From an uncultured Erysipelotrichaceae bacterium (lineage in GTDB: Bacteria > Bacillota_I > Bacilli_A > Erysipelotrichales > Erysipelotrichaceae), in assembly GCA_902775735.1 (NCBI GenBank), contig CACYNH010000012.1:1-58126 (forward strand): DNA of 58,126 nt. Direction: 5' to 3'. The position numbers and the translations under genes were made by a program. Positions 24,358 through 33,390 of this stretch are shown here, piece by piece. How positions within the stretch are numbered: the first letter of the stretch is position 1; the number at the start of each line of letters is the position of its first letter. Under the pieces are notes generated by a model. The model was not told the origin of the DNA. It saw nothing but the letters and a program-made list of their open reading frames with translations, and did no database searches.

Positions 24358-26967
24358 TTATGCAAGAGCGTTCAGTCTGTTGAGAACGGTCTGATACTGC
24401 TGCTGATATTCTTCAAGCTTCTTCTTTTCCAGCTCAACCTTGGTGGCCGGCGCCTTTTTCAGGAAGCCCGGATTGGAAAGGATGCCGCTGGAGCGGGCGA
24501 TTTCCTTTTCGAGTCTTTCTTTTTCGGCGTTCAGCTTTTTGATTTCCTCAGCCGGATCAGCCAGCTCATTGCTGGGGATGTTCAGGGAACCAAGACGGAT
24601 TGTCTCTACCGCCAGGTCGCCGCTGAGGTCATCCTTCCATTCCGCTTTGGCCATCTTCGCGATGATCGCCGCGAGTTTCGGATCGGCCGGAATGATGCTG
24701 CCCGAAAGGTCTCTTAACATGACATGGATCACTGTGCCCGGCTTGATGTCGTTGACATTCTTGACTTCGCGGATCTTCTGGATCGCGCTAAGAACTCTTT
24801 CCATTGACTCAAGATCGGAGACAGGCAGATTTTCGATCGGTTTGGGCCATGTTTCAAGATTGATGCTTTCCTTGCGGTGCGGGATTGTGAGGTAGATTTC
24901 CTCGGTCACAAACGGCATGAACGGTTGCAGCAGACGGACGATCGCGTCAAGGCATGTCAACAGTGTTGACTGGGCAGCCTTCTTTGCGGCGGGATCATTT
25001 CCGTTGAGAGCGGACTTGCTCATTTCAACATACCATGAGCAGAAGTCATCCCAGATAAAGGAATACAGCTCATTTCCGACCAGCGCGAATTCATATTTTT
25101 CCATGTTTTCAGTGACATGGGAAACGGTCTGATTGAGACGGTTGAGGATCCATGCGTCGGAAACAGACAGATCGGAGAGATCGACGTCTTCAACAGTCAT
25201 GCCCTCTTCCAGGTTCATGATGACGAAACGGGAAGCGTTCCAGATCTTGTTGATGAAGTTCCATGCGGCTTCAACCTTTTCCGGAATGTAGCGCATATCC
25301 TGGCCCGGTGTGGAGTTGGTCGTGAGGAAGAAACGCAGCGCGTCAACGCCATACTGGTCGATGACGTCCATCGGGTCAACGCCGTTGCCCAGCGACTTGG
25401 ACATCTTGCGGCCCTGCGCGTCACGGATCAGACCGTGGATCAGGACATCCTTAAACGGTCTGTTCTTTGTGAAGTGTCTTGCCTGGAACGCCATTCTGGC
25501 AACCCAGAAGAAGATGATGTCATAGCCGGTAACCATTGTGTCGGTCGGATAGTATCTTGCCATGTCATCGGTCGCGTCCGGCCAGCCCAGTGTGGAGAAC
25601 GGCCATAAGGCGCTTGAGAACCATGTGTCAAGAACGTCTTCGTCCTGCACCCAGTTTCCGCCGTCGGAAGGTTCGTCCATGCCGACATAGGTCTCGCCGC
25701 TGTCCTGGTTGTACCAGGCCGGGATTCTGTGGCCCCACCACAGCTGTCTGGAGATGCACCAGTCCTCGATATTTTCGAGCCACTGGGAGAATGTCTTTTC
25801 AAATCTTTCCGGATAGAATGTGATCTTCTGATCAGGAATCTGCTGGTTCTTCAGAACATCGTCGGCCAGCGGCTTCATCTTGACGAACCATTGCTGGGAA
25901 AGATACGGTTCGATGACACAGTGTGTTCTTTCACTGTGGGCAACGTTGTGGGTGATGTTTTCAATCTTCACCAGATTGCCTTCCGCCTCGATTCTTTCGA
26001 CCAGTCTGTCACGGCATTCATAGCGGTCCATGCCTTCATAGACGCCGGCAAGAGCGTTCATGGTTCCGTCCGGGTTCATGCAGATGGGCTTTTCAAGACC
26101 GTGTCTTTCGGCGATCGCGAAGTCGTTGGGATCGTGCGCCGGTGTGCACTTCATGGCGCCGGTTCCGAATTCAACGTCGACATAGTCGTCACCGATGATG
26201 ACGAGCTCTTCGCCGTTTGCCGGATTGACCGCGTGTTTGCCGATGAGGTGTTTGAATCTTTCATCATCCGGATTGACAACGACGCAGACGTCGCCGAACA
26301 TGGTTTCCGGTCTGGTTGTGGCAACGGTGAATGTGTCGCCGGTTTCAACAACTTTGTAGTTGAAGTAGTACATCTTGCCGGGATCGTCCTGGTAGTAAAC
26401 CTCAATGTTGGAAAGAGCGGTTCTGGCTTCCGGGTCCCAGTTGATGATTCTCCATCCGCGGTAGATTAATCCTTCTTCATAAAGAGTGACGAAAACCTGT
26501 CTGACGGCTCTGTTGAGACCTTCATCCATGGTGAAACGCTCTCTTGTATAATCCAGTGAATTGCCGAGCTTTGCCCACTGCCTGCGGATTGTGGCGGCGT
26601 ATTCCTCTTTCCACTCCCATGCTCGTTCGAGGAACTTTTCACGGCCGATGTCATATCTGGAGATGCCTTCGCTCTTGAGTCTGGCGTCGACCTTCGCCTG
26701 GGTGGCGATGCCGGCATGGTCCATGCCCGGCAGATACAGCATGTCATAGCCCTGCATTCTCTTGTATCTGGAGATGATGTCCTGGAGCGTGTTGTCCCAG
26801 GCATGCCCGATATGCAGGATACCGGTGACATTGGGCGGCGGAATGACAATTGTGAAGGGATCCTTCGATTTGTCGCCGGCGGTGAAGTAGCCTTTTTCAA
26901 CCCAGCCGTTATACTTGTTTTCCTCAACGGCCTTATGGTCATACTTTGTCGCAAGATTCTTTTCCAT
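24358..26967 (-). CDS. valS: valyl-tRNA synthetase
   Basis: An 869-aa class I synthetase that charges tRNA-Val. HIGH motif in PPNVTGILHIGHAWDNT, editing domain in the middle, KMSKS motif in GRKMSKSLGNGVDP, anticodon-binding domain, and a C-terminal coiled coil (EEIKKLNAEKERLEKEI). The start is set at the ATG at 26967 (MEKNLATKYDHKAVEE), preceded by GGGAGG; the 13 additional upstream codons belong to the T-box leader. Expression is controlled by the T-box at 26990-27205. Confidence 0.97.
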   Translation of the reverse strand: MEKNLATKYDHKAVEENKYNGWVEKGYFTAGDKSKDPFTIVIPPPNVTGILHIGHAWDNTLQDIISRYKRMQGYDMLYLPGMDHAGIATQAKVDARLKSEGISRYDIGREKFLERAWEWKEEYAATIRRQWAKLGNSLDYTRERFTMDEGLNRAVRQVFVTLYEEGLIYRGWRIINWDPEARTALSNIEVYYQDDPGKMYYFNYKVVETGDTFTVATTRPETMFGDVCVVVNPDDERFKHLIGKHAVNPANGEELVIIGDDYVDVEFGTGAMKCTPAHDPNDFAIAERHGLEKPICMNPDGTMNALAGVYEGMDRYECRDRLVERIEAEGNLVKIENITHNVAHSERTHCVIEPYLSQQWFVKMKPLADDVLKNQQIPDQKITFYPERFEKTFSQWLENIEDWCISRQLWWGHRIPAWYNQDSGETYVGMDEPSDGGNWVQDEDVLDTWFSSALWPFSTLGWPDATDDMARYYPTDTMVTGYDIIFFWVARMAFQARHFTKNRPFKDVLIHGLIRDAQGRKMSKSLGNGVDPMDVIDQYGVDALRFFLTTNSTPGQDMRYIPEKVEAAWNFINKIWNASRFVIMNLEEGMTVEDVDLSDLSVSDAWILNRLNQTVSHVTENMEKYEFALVGNELYSFIWDDFCSWYVEMSKSALNGNDPAAKKAAQSTLLTCLDAIVRLLQPFMPFVTEEIYLTIPHRKESINLETWPKPIENLPVSDLESMERVLSAIQKIREVKNVNDIKPGTVIHVMLRDLSGSIIPADPKLAAIIAKMAKAEWKDDLSGDLAVETIRLGSLNIPSNELADPAEEIKKLNAEKERLEKEIARSSGILSNPGFLKKAPATKVELEKKKLEEYQQQYQTVLNRLNALA

Positions 26968-26989
26968 AATTCCTCCCTGGTACAAAATA

Positions 26990-27205
26990 AAACGCCCTGA
27001 ATGCACAGGACGTCAGTCAACGTGGTACCACCTTTGCTTGCTTCTCGGATGCGTAACGTGCATATACGTCGCCCCCTACTGTTATTTCAGGGACGCCGCT
27101 CGCGGAGGACTCCGTTCATGCCTTCGGTCTGCTTGCACCTGCCGCAGACTCTCTTGGTTTCCGGTCAATGAACGACTGTTCCGGTCATAGCGTTTTGCGC
27201 TTGCT
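26990..27205 (-). promoter_or_regulatory. T-box leader of valS
   Basis: The conserved T-box sequence AAAGGTGGTACCACG lies on the minus strand at about 27034-27020. The terminator follows: ACGTCCTG pairs with CAGGGCGT and then TTTTATTTT. Upstream, a long stem I is suggested by CGTTCAT pairing with ATGAACG, with an AGAGAG-type internal motif and a distal loop GGTGCAAG. A GUC triplet at 27110-27108 could be the valine specifier, but I could not fix the specifier loop by eye. Uncharged tRNA-Val should stabilise the antiterminator and allow valS transcription. Confidence 0.92.
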
Positions 27206-27211
27206 TAGAAC

Positions 27212-27241
27212 AGAATATCACAAAACAAATAAGAAAGACAA
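27212..27241 (-). promoter_or_regulatory. valS T-box promoter
   Basis: Minus strand: TTGTCT at 27241-27236, 18-base spacer, TATTCT at 27217-27212, ahead of the T-box stem I. Confidence 0.5.
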
Positions 27242-27254
27242 AAAAATTGCAAAA

Positions 27255-27286
27255 AGAAAAAAGATACGGAATTTCTTCCGCATCTT
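27255..27286 (-). terminator. terminator of the SH3/3D-like gene
   Basis: AAGATGCGG pairs with CCGTATCTT (one G-T pair) across AAGAAATT, followed by six T on the minus strand. It lies seven bases after the stop. Confidence 0.8.
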
Positions 27287-27293
27287 CATCAGT

Positions 27294-28403
27294 TTACCAG
27301 TCAACCGCGATATCGATCTGATATGGATCGGTATAGGAGAATGTGCCGGTGTCGGCGCAGATCGCCGTGCCGAGACTCGATTCCACAATAGTGCCTCTGG
27401 GTCTGACCTGGAAGCCGCAGGCTGCCATGACATAATCGCCGTACATCTTTACGCCGTCGGATCTCACCCAGTACTCATAGTTGTAACCTGCATCCTGCAT
27501 GAGGGCGATAACGCCGTTCATGTTCAGGTTGTAATAGGTTTCCTTGCCGGAAGGACCATAGACGACGCCGATCCACGGGTTGAGAACTTCCCCGTTCCAT
27601 GTATGGCTCGGCTGGGGTTCTGTATAGACAGGCTCTTCAACGGCCGCTGTTTCAGGAACAGCTGTCAGTGAATCCGCCGGAATCGCGACAGGTTCGGGCT
27701 CGGGTTCAGGTTCGGGTTCAACATACATTTCATCCATCAGCGCGTTATGATCCACATAGCCGGTAATGTCGCCGTAAACAACTTTCCAGTATGTCTGATC
27801 ATTGGTGCCGATCAGATGGATTTCCTCATTGTAGAGTGCTTCGGCAAGAACTTCCGCGTCTTTCTTCGGGGATTTGAGAATCGCGGCAGTTTCATCCGCG
27901 ATCCACTTCTGCGCGTCCGCTTTGTCGAAAATCGTCGCCAGTGAACCGTTCAGGGAACCGGTTCTGACGAAGCCTTCGGTTCCATCCTTCAGTAAGACAA
28001 ATGAGTATTCCTCGCCTTTGTCCATGAGATAAACCATGGAACGCTTGGACGCTTCGCCGATCGCCGCCGCCAGCATTTTATCGCTGCCCAGGATCTGCAC
28101 GTCTTCATTGAGATAAACGCGCGGGAAACGTTCATCCAGGATTGTTTCCGTCGCTTCCGCCATTGTTCTGGCAGGCATCGCGTATTCCGCTTCCTGTTCC
28201 GCCATTTTTGAAAGTTCCATGGCGTTGACAGTCAGATCACGGTCAGCTGAGATGTTGATGAGACCGCCAAGCAGCGCCGAGTACGCCAGCAGGCCGCTCA
28301 TCATCGCAGCCGGCAGAGCGACGCCCTTAAGATGCTTCGCGTCTTCAATATTTCTTTTGTTTCCTAGTGTCAATGTCATAATTTTCACCAATTCAAAAAG
28401 CAC
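27294..28403 (-). CDS. secreted SH3-domain protein with 3D-like C-terminal domain
   Basis: A 369-aa cell-surface protein. One hydrophobic segment near residues 30-52 acts as signal or membrane anchor. Two SH3-like repeats follow ('YSFVLLKDGTEGFVRTGSLNG' and 'YWKVVYGDITGYVDHNALM'), then a Pro-Glu linker (EPEPEPEPEP). The last ~90 residues ('GPSGKETYYNLNM', 'VKMYGDYVMAA', 'ESSLGTAICADTGTF', 'IDIAVDW') resemble the double-psi barrel '3D' domain of Bacillota wall proteins, with its conserved Asp residues. The start is uncertain: GTG at 28403 or ATG at 28379, the latter eight codons shorter. Likely acts on or binds peptidoglycan. Monocistronic with a clear promoter. Confidence 0.75.
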   Translation of the reverse strand: MLFELVKIMTLTLGNKRNIEDAKHLKGVALPAAMMSGLLAYSALLGGLINISADRDLTVNAMELSKMAEQEAEYAMPARTMAEATETILDERFPRVYLNEDVQILGSDKMLAAAIGEASKRSMVYLMDKGEEYSFVLLKDGTEGFVRTGSLNGSLATIFDKADAQKWIADETAAILKSPKKDAEVLAEALYNEEIHLIGTNDQTYWKVVYGDITGYVDHNALMDEMYVEPEPEPEPEPVAIPADSLTAVPETAAVEEPVYTEPQPSHTWNGEVLNPWIGVVYGPSGKETYYNLNMNGVIALMQDAGYNYEYWVRSDGVKMYGDYVMAACGFQVRPRGTIVESSLGTAICADTGTFSYTDPYQIDIAVDW

Positions 28404-28428
28404 ATGATCGCCTGATCACCGCAAATGG

Positions 28429-28457
28429 ACTATAGCACAATCTTAAGAAATTGCCAA
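28429..28457 (-). promoter_or_regulatory. promoter of the SH3/3D-like gene
   Basis: Minus strand: TTGGCA at 28457-28452, 17-base spacer, TATAGT at 28434-28429. Confidence 0.7.
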
Positions 28458-28500
28458 ATTTCAAAGCGTTTACATGCATATTTATGCGGAATATGAGCTT

Positions 28501-28525
28501 AAAAAAAGCAGATTCCATGATCTGC
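28501..28525 (-). terminator. terminator of the small membrane protein gene
   Basis: GCAGAT / ATCTGC hairpin (28508-28525) with a six-base loop and seven T on the minus strand. Confidence 0.85.
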
Positions 28526-28541
28526 CGCTTTGAAATGCGCT

Positions 28542-28799
28542 TCAGTTTTCTTTACTCTTCAGCTCAATGAACGACCTGAATACCTCCAGGCGCAGCAAGC
28601 GCGATGAGATGGCCGCACTTAAAACAAAGAACAGCAAAAGAACCGCAATCCTGATATAAGGATTGATATAGTACAGGAAATTGATGAATGAAAGAATCAC
28701 GTAAAGCACAATATAAACCGCGCAGTAAAGTGTCAGTGCCAGCAGAAAGTATCTTGCCTTGCGGAACGCCGTGATTCGTTTTTCCTCTTTCGGTGTCAT
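28542..28799 (-). CDS. small two-helix membrane protein, unknown
   Basis: An 85-aa protein starting at the ATG at 28799 (MTPKEEKRITAFRKARY). The longer frame to 28889 would overlap the SRAP gene and its promoter. Two hydrophobic helices near residues 18-40 and 50-66, a basic N-terminus and a charged C-terminus (RSFIELKSKEN). No recognisable family. It is divergent from the SRAP gene with ~54 bases between the start codons and ends in its own terminator. The ribosome binding site is weak (GAAGGC). Confidence 0.6.
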   Translation of the reverse strand: MTPKEEKRITAFRKARYFLLALTLYCAVYIVLYVILSFINFLYYINPYIRIAVLLLFFVLSAAISSRLLRLEVFRSFIELKSKEN

Positions 28800-28838
28800 G
28801 CCTTCATTATATTCAATTCTCCTGTTTTTTCCATCCTG

Positions 28839-28847
28839 TGCTAGTAT
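28839..28847 (+). promoter_or_regulatory. extended -10 promoter of the SRAP gene
   Basis: TG-C-TAGTAT at 28839-28847. Expected transcription start is at or next to the ATG at 28854, and no SD precedes the ATG, so the mRNA may be leaderless. No good -35 is visible. Confidence 0.55.
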
Positions 28848-28853
28848 GTAGAC

Positions 28854-29417
28854 ATGTGCGGAAGATATCTTTTTCTGAACGGAAAACACACAAAACTGGA
28901 TGAACTGGCTGAGCTGGCAGAAAGCAAAATGGACCCGGACGCATTTTCGGAGATCTCGCTGGGCGAGGTCTTTCCCGGCACAAAATCATTTGCCGGAATC
29001 TATGATCCGAAGAAGGACAAACACCTGACCACAGTCATGAAATGGGGACTCGAACTCAAAGGGCGGCTGATCATCAACGCCCGCTCGGAAACATGTTTCT
29101 CCTCCCCCTTTTTCAAAGACTGCCATCCCTGCGTGCTGCCGGCGACCGCTTATTATGAATGGTCAAAGACAAAACAGAGATATTCGTTTGCTGTGAGTGA
29201 TAACGTGTTTTATCTCTGCGGCCTGTGCCGGCGGGAGAAAGACGGCGAACTGCATTATGTGATCGTGACCGAAGACGCGAAGGATGAAGCGGCCGCGATT
29301 CATCCCAGACAGCCGGTCATCTTCGGCTATGAAAACGCAAAAGCGTGGTGCTCTTCGAAAGCAGCCACGCTCGTGGAAAACAATTCAGTTGAATCAAGAT
29401 ATTTCGAGAAAGCCTAG
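28854..29417 (+). CDS. SRAP domain protein (YedK/HMCES family)
   Basis: A 187-aa protein that forms a thiazolidine cross-link to abasic sites in single-stranded DNA. Cys2 (MCGRY) is the catalytic residue exposed after Met removal. NARSET gives the conserved Asn and Glu region, TAYYEW the active-site Glu, and IHPRQPVI the conserved His. Length is near the compact end of the family. It is transcribed convergently to ruvB with a 4-base overlap at the stops, so it lies beside another DNA repair gene. A start without leader fits the requirement for Cys at position 2, since ATG-TGC is unambiguous. Confidence 0.92.
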   Translation: MCGRYLFLNGKHTKLDELAELAESKMDPDAFSEISLGEVFPGTKSFAGIYDPKKDKHLTTVMKWGLELKGRLIINARSETCFSSPFFKDCHPCVLPATAYYEWSKTKQRYSFAVSDNVFYLCGLCRREKDGELHYVIVTEDAKDEAAAIHPRQPVIFGYENAKAWCSSKAATLVENNSVESRYFEKA

Positions 29418-30430
29418 AACAGGGATCCGGTATGAGGGATCTTGAGATGTTCATAGGCTTTTTCTGTGACCACTCTTCCTCTGGAAGTGCGGTTGACAAA
29501 GCCGATCTGGATCAGATAAGGCTCATAGACATCCTCGAGGGTCGTCGTCTCCTCACTGATCGAATTGGCCAGCGCCTCAAGACCGACCGGTCCGCCATGG
29601 AAGCGTTCGATGATGCCTTTGAGGTAGCGGATATCGACGTCGTCAAGGCCGAGCGAGTCGACCTGCAGACGGTCAAGGGAAGTCTGCGAGATTTCTTTGG
29701 AGATCACGCCGTCATTGAGAACCTGGGCAAAGTCGCGGATTCTTCTTAAAAGACGGTTGGCGATTCTGGGCGTTCCTCTGGAGCGTCTTGCGATTTCAGT
29801 GACCGCCTCCTCATCAATCGGCACATTCAGGACTCTGGACGTGCGGCGGATGATTGAGGAGAGCTGTTCATGGTCATAGTATTCCAGCTTTGAGATAATC
29901 CCGAAACGGTCGCGCAGCGGCGCAGAGAGATCGCCCGCTCTTGTTGTCGCTCCGACAAGGGTGAACGGCGGCAGGTCAAGCCTGACGCTTCTGCCTCCCC
30001 CGTTTTCCCCGCCGATCATGATATCGAGCTCAAAGTCCTCCATCGCCGGATAAAGAACTTCCTCGACAATCTTGGGCATGCGGTGGATTTCATCGATGAA
30101 GAGAACATCGCCGGGTTCAAGCACGGAAAGAATTGACGCAAGATCGCCCGGTTTGCCGATGCTCGGACCGCTTGCGACCTTGATTCTCGAATGCATTTCA
30201 TTGGCCAGAATGAAGGCCAGGGTTGTCTTGCCAAGACCAGGCGGCCCGTAAAGCAGCACATGGTCGAGAGACTCGTTTCTCTGCAGCGCCGCTTTGATGT
30301 AAATTCTCAGGTTATCCTTGAGGTTGTCCTGACCGACATATTCATCAAGAGACTGCGGCCGTATTGTCGCCTCGACAGCTTCTTCCGAGGTATCCGCCTC
30401 GGCTGAAAGTAATCTGGAAGTATTTTCCAT
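29414..30430 (-). CDS. ruvB: Holliday junction branch migration helicase RuvB
   Basis: A 338-aa AAA+ motor. Walker [10 protein letters not shown], Walker [10 protein letters not shown], sensor [19 protein letters not shown], and the winged-helix C-terminus '[20 protein letters not shown]'. Works with RuvA, 8 bases upstream in the same operon. Full length. No ruvC is adjacent, as usual in Bacillota. Confidence 0.98.
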   Translation of the reverse strand: MENTSRLLSAEADTSEEAVEATIRPQSLDEYVGQDNLKDNLRIYIKAALQRNESLDHVLLYGPPGLGKTTLAFILANEMHSRIKVASGPSIGKPGDLASILSVLEPGDVLFIDEIHRMPKIVEEVLYPAMEDFELDIMIGGENGGGRSVRLDLPPFTLVGATTRAGDLSAPLRDRFGIISKLEYYDHEQLSSIIRRTSRVLNVPIDEEAVTEIARRSRGTPRIANRLLRRIRDFAQVLNDGVISKEISQTSLDRLQVDSLGLDDVDIRYLKGIIERFHGGPVGLEALANSISEETTTLEDVYEPYLIQIGFVNRTSRGRVVTEKAYEHLKIPHTGSLF

Positions 30431-30438
30431 TCCGCCTC

Positions 30439-31017
30439 CTATCTGTTCAGGAACTGCAGACCGATCCGGATGTATTCGGCCGTGGTCTTGCCCGGTGTTT
30501 CAAGCATCTTACTGGCAGCCGGGGTCAGTTCGGCAGGCTTGAAGCCAAGGCCCTTGAGACCTTCCAGGGCGTCCTGGATTTCCGGCGGATACTGGGGCGT
30601 GTTCGCGGATGCTTTGACAGGCGCCGCCACCAGTTTGCCTTTCAGATCGAGAACGATCTGGGAAGCGCTCTTGGCGCCGATGCCCGGCATCTTTTTGAGC
30701 GCAGCCACATTGCCTTCCTCAATCGCCATGATCACGGTGCTGTATCCGCTGTGCGCCAGCATGTTCATCGCTGTTTTGGGGCCCAGGCCCTTGACTGAGA
30801 TCAGTCTTAAAAACAGTTCCTTTTCCTCCTGCGACTCAAAGCCGAAGAGACTGACGTCATTCTCCGTCACATGCATGTATGTGTATACGCTGACGTCGCT
30901 GTTCAGCCTGAGATCAGCCGTATGGGGATAGGACATCTGCCAGCCGATGCCGTTGTTTTCCACAATAATCCAGTCTGTCCCGTAGGCGGCAACTTTACCG
31001 CGGATAAATGCGATCAT
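30439..31017 (-). CDS. ruvA: Holliday junction DNA-binding protein RuvA
   Basis: A 192-aa tetrameric junction-binding protein. N-terminal OB-fold ('[26 protein letters not shown]'), two helix-hairpin-helix motifs ('[15 protein letters not shown]' and '[21 protein letters not shown]'), and C-terminal domain III that touches RuvB. Lies 11 bases after obgE and 8 before ruvB. Confidence 0.97.
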   Translation of the reverse strand: MIAFIRGKVAAYGTDWIIVENNGIGWQMSYPHTADLRLNSDVSVYTYMHVTENDVSLFGFESQEEKELFLRLISVKGLGPKTAMNMLAHSGYSTVIMAIEEGNVAALKKMPGIGAKSASQIVLDLKGKLVAAPVKASANTPQYPPEIQDALEGLKGLGFKPAELTPAASKMLETPGKTTAEYIRIGLQFLNR

Positions 31018-31028
31018 AATCGGTCCTC

Positions 31029-32303
31029 TTACTCAGTATAATCCATAATATAGGTCCCGACGATGACCTGATCGCCATCGCGGGCACCCTGGCGGTAGAG
31101 TTCGGCGTCGACGCCCATCTTCTGCAGCGTCATTGCGAACTGGTAGGTATCCGCTTCCTTTTCAAAGTCAACGGTTTCAACCAGACGGTCGATCTTTTCC
31201 GATTCGACAATCCATCTGTGCGGGCCGCTGCTCTTGATGACAAAGTCAGGACGCTTGGGCTCATAGCGGTAGACAACCGTCTCCTGTGCGGGTTCGGTAT
31301 TCTCTTCCTCAAACTCACGCGCTTCCTCGATCTTTTCCATCGCCGCGTAAAGAACCGCGTCAATTCCCTTGTGTTCAAGGGCGCTGATTTCATAGATCTT
31401 CAGATCCGGATACTTTTCTTTAAATTCCTCCAGATACATGGCGGCGTACTCGTCATCCATCTTGTTGGCGACGACGATCTGCGGCCTGTCTTCCAGGGAA
31501 AGATCATATTCTTTAAGTTCCTTGTTGATGATTTCATAATCCTCAACCGGATTGCGCTGGGAGCCGGACATGTCGATGACATGGATCAGCACACGGCATC
31601 TTCTGATGTGGCGCAGGAATTCATGGCCAAGGCCTTTGCCTTCGCCCGCCCCTTCAATAAGACCCGGCATATCGGCTAAGACAAAGCTTCTTTCATCAGG
31701 AAGATTGACGACGCCGATGTTGGGTTCAATTGTCGTGAACGGATATTCCGCGATTTCCGGTCTGGCTCTGGAGACGACCGAAAGGAATGTCGATTTGCCA
31801 ACAGAGGGAAAACCGATCAGACCGGCATCAGCCAGAAGTCTCAGCTCCAGCTGCAGGGTCAGGCTTTCGCCGATTTCGCCGGGCTGGGCGTATTCAGGCG
31901 CGTCGTTGGTCGCGGTCGCAAAATGCATGTTGCCAAGGCCGCCTTTGCCGCCATGGGCGATCAGCACCTTTTCCCCCGGTTTTGTCAGGTCCGCCAGCAG
32001 GTCGTTGTTTTCGGCATTGCGGATCATTGTGCCAAGAGGCACGGGGACGATCACGTCATCGCCCGACTTGCCGTGCATCTTCTTGGTCATGCCGGGGGCG
32101 CCGTTGCCGGCATTGATTCTCTTGGTAAAACGGAGCTTGGTCAGTGTTGTTTCATTGGTGTCAACCGCAAACCACACGTCTCCTCCCTTGCCGCCATCGC
32201 CGCCGAAAGGACCTCCGTTGGGATAATATTTTTCATGACGCCAGGCAACGCAGCCGCGGCCGCCGTCGCCGGCCTTGACTTTCAGTTTGACAAGATCAAT
32301 CAT
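31029..32303 (-). CDS. obgE: Obg/CgtA GTPase
   Basis: A 424-aa ribosome-associated GTPase for 50S assembly and stress control. N-terminal glycine-rich Obg fold (GGRGCVAWRHEKYYPNGGP), G domain with GFPSVGKST, DMPGLIEGAGEGKGLGHEFLRH and NKMD, and a C-terminal OCT domain (~355-424). The ATG at 32303 has an AAAGGAGG SD; a TTG one codon upstream is not needed. It follows rpmA, but a strong terminator lies between, so transcription depends on readthrough or an unseen promoter. Confidence 0.96.
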   Translation of the reverse strand: MIDLVKLKVKAGDGGRGCVAWRHEKYYPNGGPFGGDGGKGGDVWFAVDTNETTLTKLRFTKRINAGNGAPGMTKKMHGKSGDDVIVPVPLGTMIRNAENNDLLADLTKPGEKVLIAHGGKGGLGNMHFATATNDAPEYAQPGEIGESLTLQLELRLLADAGLIGFPSVGKSTFLSVVSRARPEIAEYPFTTIEPNIGVVNLPDERSFVLADMPGLIEGAGEGKGLGHEFLRHIRRCRVLIHVIDMSGSQRNPVEDYEIINKELKEYDLSLEDRPQIVVANKMDDEYAAMYLEEFKEKYPDLKIYEISALEHKGIDAVLYAAMEKIEEAREFEEENTEPAQETVVYRYEPKRPDFVIKSSGPHRWIVESEKIDRLVETVDFEKEADTYQFAMTLQKMGVDAELYRQGARDGDQVIVGTYIMDYTE

Positions 32304-32318
32304 CAAAGCCTCCTTTCA

Positions 32319-32346
32319 CAAAAAAGCTCCTGAACATTTCAGGAGC
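32319..32346 (-). terminator. terminator between rpmA and obgE
   Basis: A 9-bp stem GCTCCTGAA / TTCAGGAGC with loop ATG (plus-strand loop CAT), followed by six T on the minus strand. The obgE SD starts only a few bases later, so it probably reduces rather than abolishes obgE-ruvAB transcription. Confidence 0.88.
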
Positions 32347-32363
32347 ACACTTTCAAACAGTGC

Positions 32364-32651
32364 TTAAGCTTCTTCGGGGTAGACAGAAACCTGCTTCTTG
32401 TCCTTACCCAGACGCTCGTACTTGACGATGCCGCTTGCTGTCGCAAACAGTGTGTCGTCGCCGCCGCGCTTGACATTCTTACCCGGGAAGATTCTTGTTC
32501 CTCTCTGACGGTAAAGAATGGAACCGGCATTTGCAAACTGGCCGTCAGCCTTCTTTGCTCCAAGTCTTCTGCCTGCGGAATCACGGCCGTTCTTTGTGGA
32601 AGATACACCCTTTTTGCTGGCGAAGAACTGAATATCGAGTGTGTATTTCAT
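32364..32651 (-). CDS. rpmA: 50S ribosomal protein L27 with cleavable N-terminus
   Basis: A 95-aa L27. The mature start [15 protein letters not shown] is preceded by an extension [10 protein letters not shown] that ends in F-F before Ala, matching the site cut by the Prp protease in staphylococci. Uncleaved L27 would block the peptidyl transferase centre. The core '[17 protein letters not shown]' is typical. The prp gene is directly upstream. Confidence 0.97.
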   Translation of the reverse strand: MKYTLDIQFFASKKGVSSTKNGRDSAGRRLGAKKADGQFANAGSILYRQRGTRIFPGKNVKRGGDDTLFATASGIVKYERLGKDKKQVSVYPEEA

Positions 32652-32656
32652 CTCTA

Positions 32657-32968
32657 TTATTCCTCCGTTAATTGAATTTTCATAAACTGACTGTATTGTT
32701 CCTGTACAGTCTTCAGCTGAATCAGACCGGTACGCATGATTGTATCGGCTACCTGATCCGGCTCAGGGATGTCAACAGCGATCAGATTCTGATCAACTCT
32801 GATGGTCTCAATGCCGGCGATTTCATCCAGCGCGTTGCAGAGTCCGAACATGACTGTGCTGACGCCTGCGCAGATCAGATCCTCACCCCTGTCGGCGGAG
32901 CCTGAATGTCCGCTCACGTCCAGATGTGTGATCTTTCCGCGTTTCACCGTGCACCTGACTCTGATCAC
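32657..32968 (-). CDS. prp: ribosomal-processing cysteine protease Prp
   Basis: A 103-aa protease of the YsxB family that removes the N-terminus of L27. Catalytic His21 in SGHSGSA and Cys33 in DLICAGVS match the family dyad. Located between rplU and rpmA, the conserved position. Spacing is 1 base to rplU and 5 bases to rpmA. Confidence 0.95.
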   Translation of the reverse strand: MIRVRCTVKRGKITHLDVSGHSGSADRGEDLICAGVSTVMFGLCNALDEIAGIETIRVDQNLIAVDIPEPDQVADTIMRTGLIQLKTVQEQYSQFMKIQLTEE

Positions 32969-32969
32969 C

Positions 32970-33281
32970 TTAAGCCTCGATGGATTCGACTTTCAGCTTT
33001 GTGTACGGCTGACGGTGACCCTGCTTGCGGCGGGTTGCACCCTTCTTCTGCTTGTACTTGAAGATAACGATCTTCTTGTCCTTGCCCTGCTTTTCAACAG
33101 TGCATGTGACCTTGGCACCGTCAACATACGGTGTTCCGATCTTTGTGGCTGTGTCGGAGACAAGGCATACCTTGTCAAAAACGACTGTTTCACCTGCTTC
33201 TGCGTTGAGCTTTTCAACGAAGATTGACTGTCCAGCTTCTACTTTGAGCTGTTTTCCGCCTGTTTCGATAATTGCGTACAA
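32970..33281 (-). CDS. rplU: 50S ribosomal protein L21, TTG start
   Basis: A 103-aa L21 with the family N-terminus ([10 protein letters not shown]) and C-terminal '[18 protein letters not shown]'. The start is placed at TTG (33281): it directly gives [11 protein letters not shown] and lies 8 bases after AGGAGG. The GTG three codons upstream (33290) overlaps the SD itself and cannot be used. A weak start codon in a ribosomal protein gene may be part of its control. Confidence 0.9.
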   Translation of the reverse strand: MYAIIETGGKQLKVEAGQSIFVEKLNAEAGETVVFDKVCLVSDTATKIGTPYVDGAKVTCTVEKQGKDKKIVIFKYKQKKGATRRKQGHRQPYTKLKVESIEA

Positions 33282-33384
33282 AATAAGCACCTCCTGTCAT
33301 TATCATAAGACGCGCCATAAAGGGGACTTTCGTACTTAAACCCTTTTCTGAGCGGTTACAGACTCCTCCACGAGGGCCGGTAAC
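33282..33384 (-). promoter_or_regulatory. rplU leader, candidate L21 autoregulatory RNA
   Basis: About 100 bases of 5' leader between the promoter and the rplU start. L21 leaders occur at this place in many Bacillota and are thought to bind L21. The stretch holds possible pairings (GGCCCTCG region with CGAAAG/CCCC runs) but I cannot confirm the consensus fold by eye. Confidence 0.5.
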
Positions 33385-33390
33385 GTGAAT

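Noticed and set aside
25729..26469. 246-codon plus-strand ORF opposite valS
   Set aside because: Lies wholly inside valS, no motif or ribosome site.
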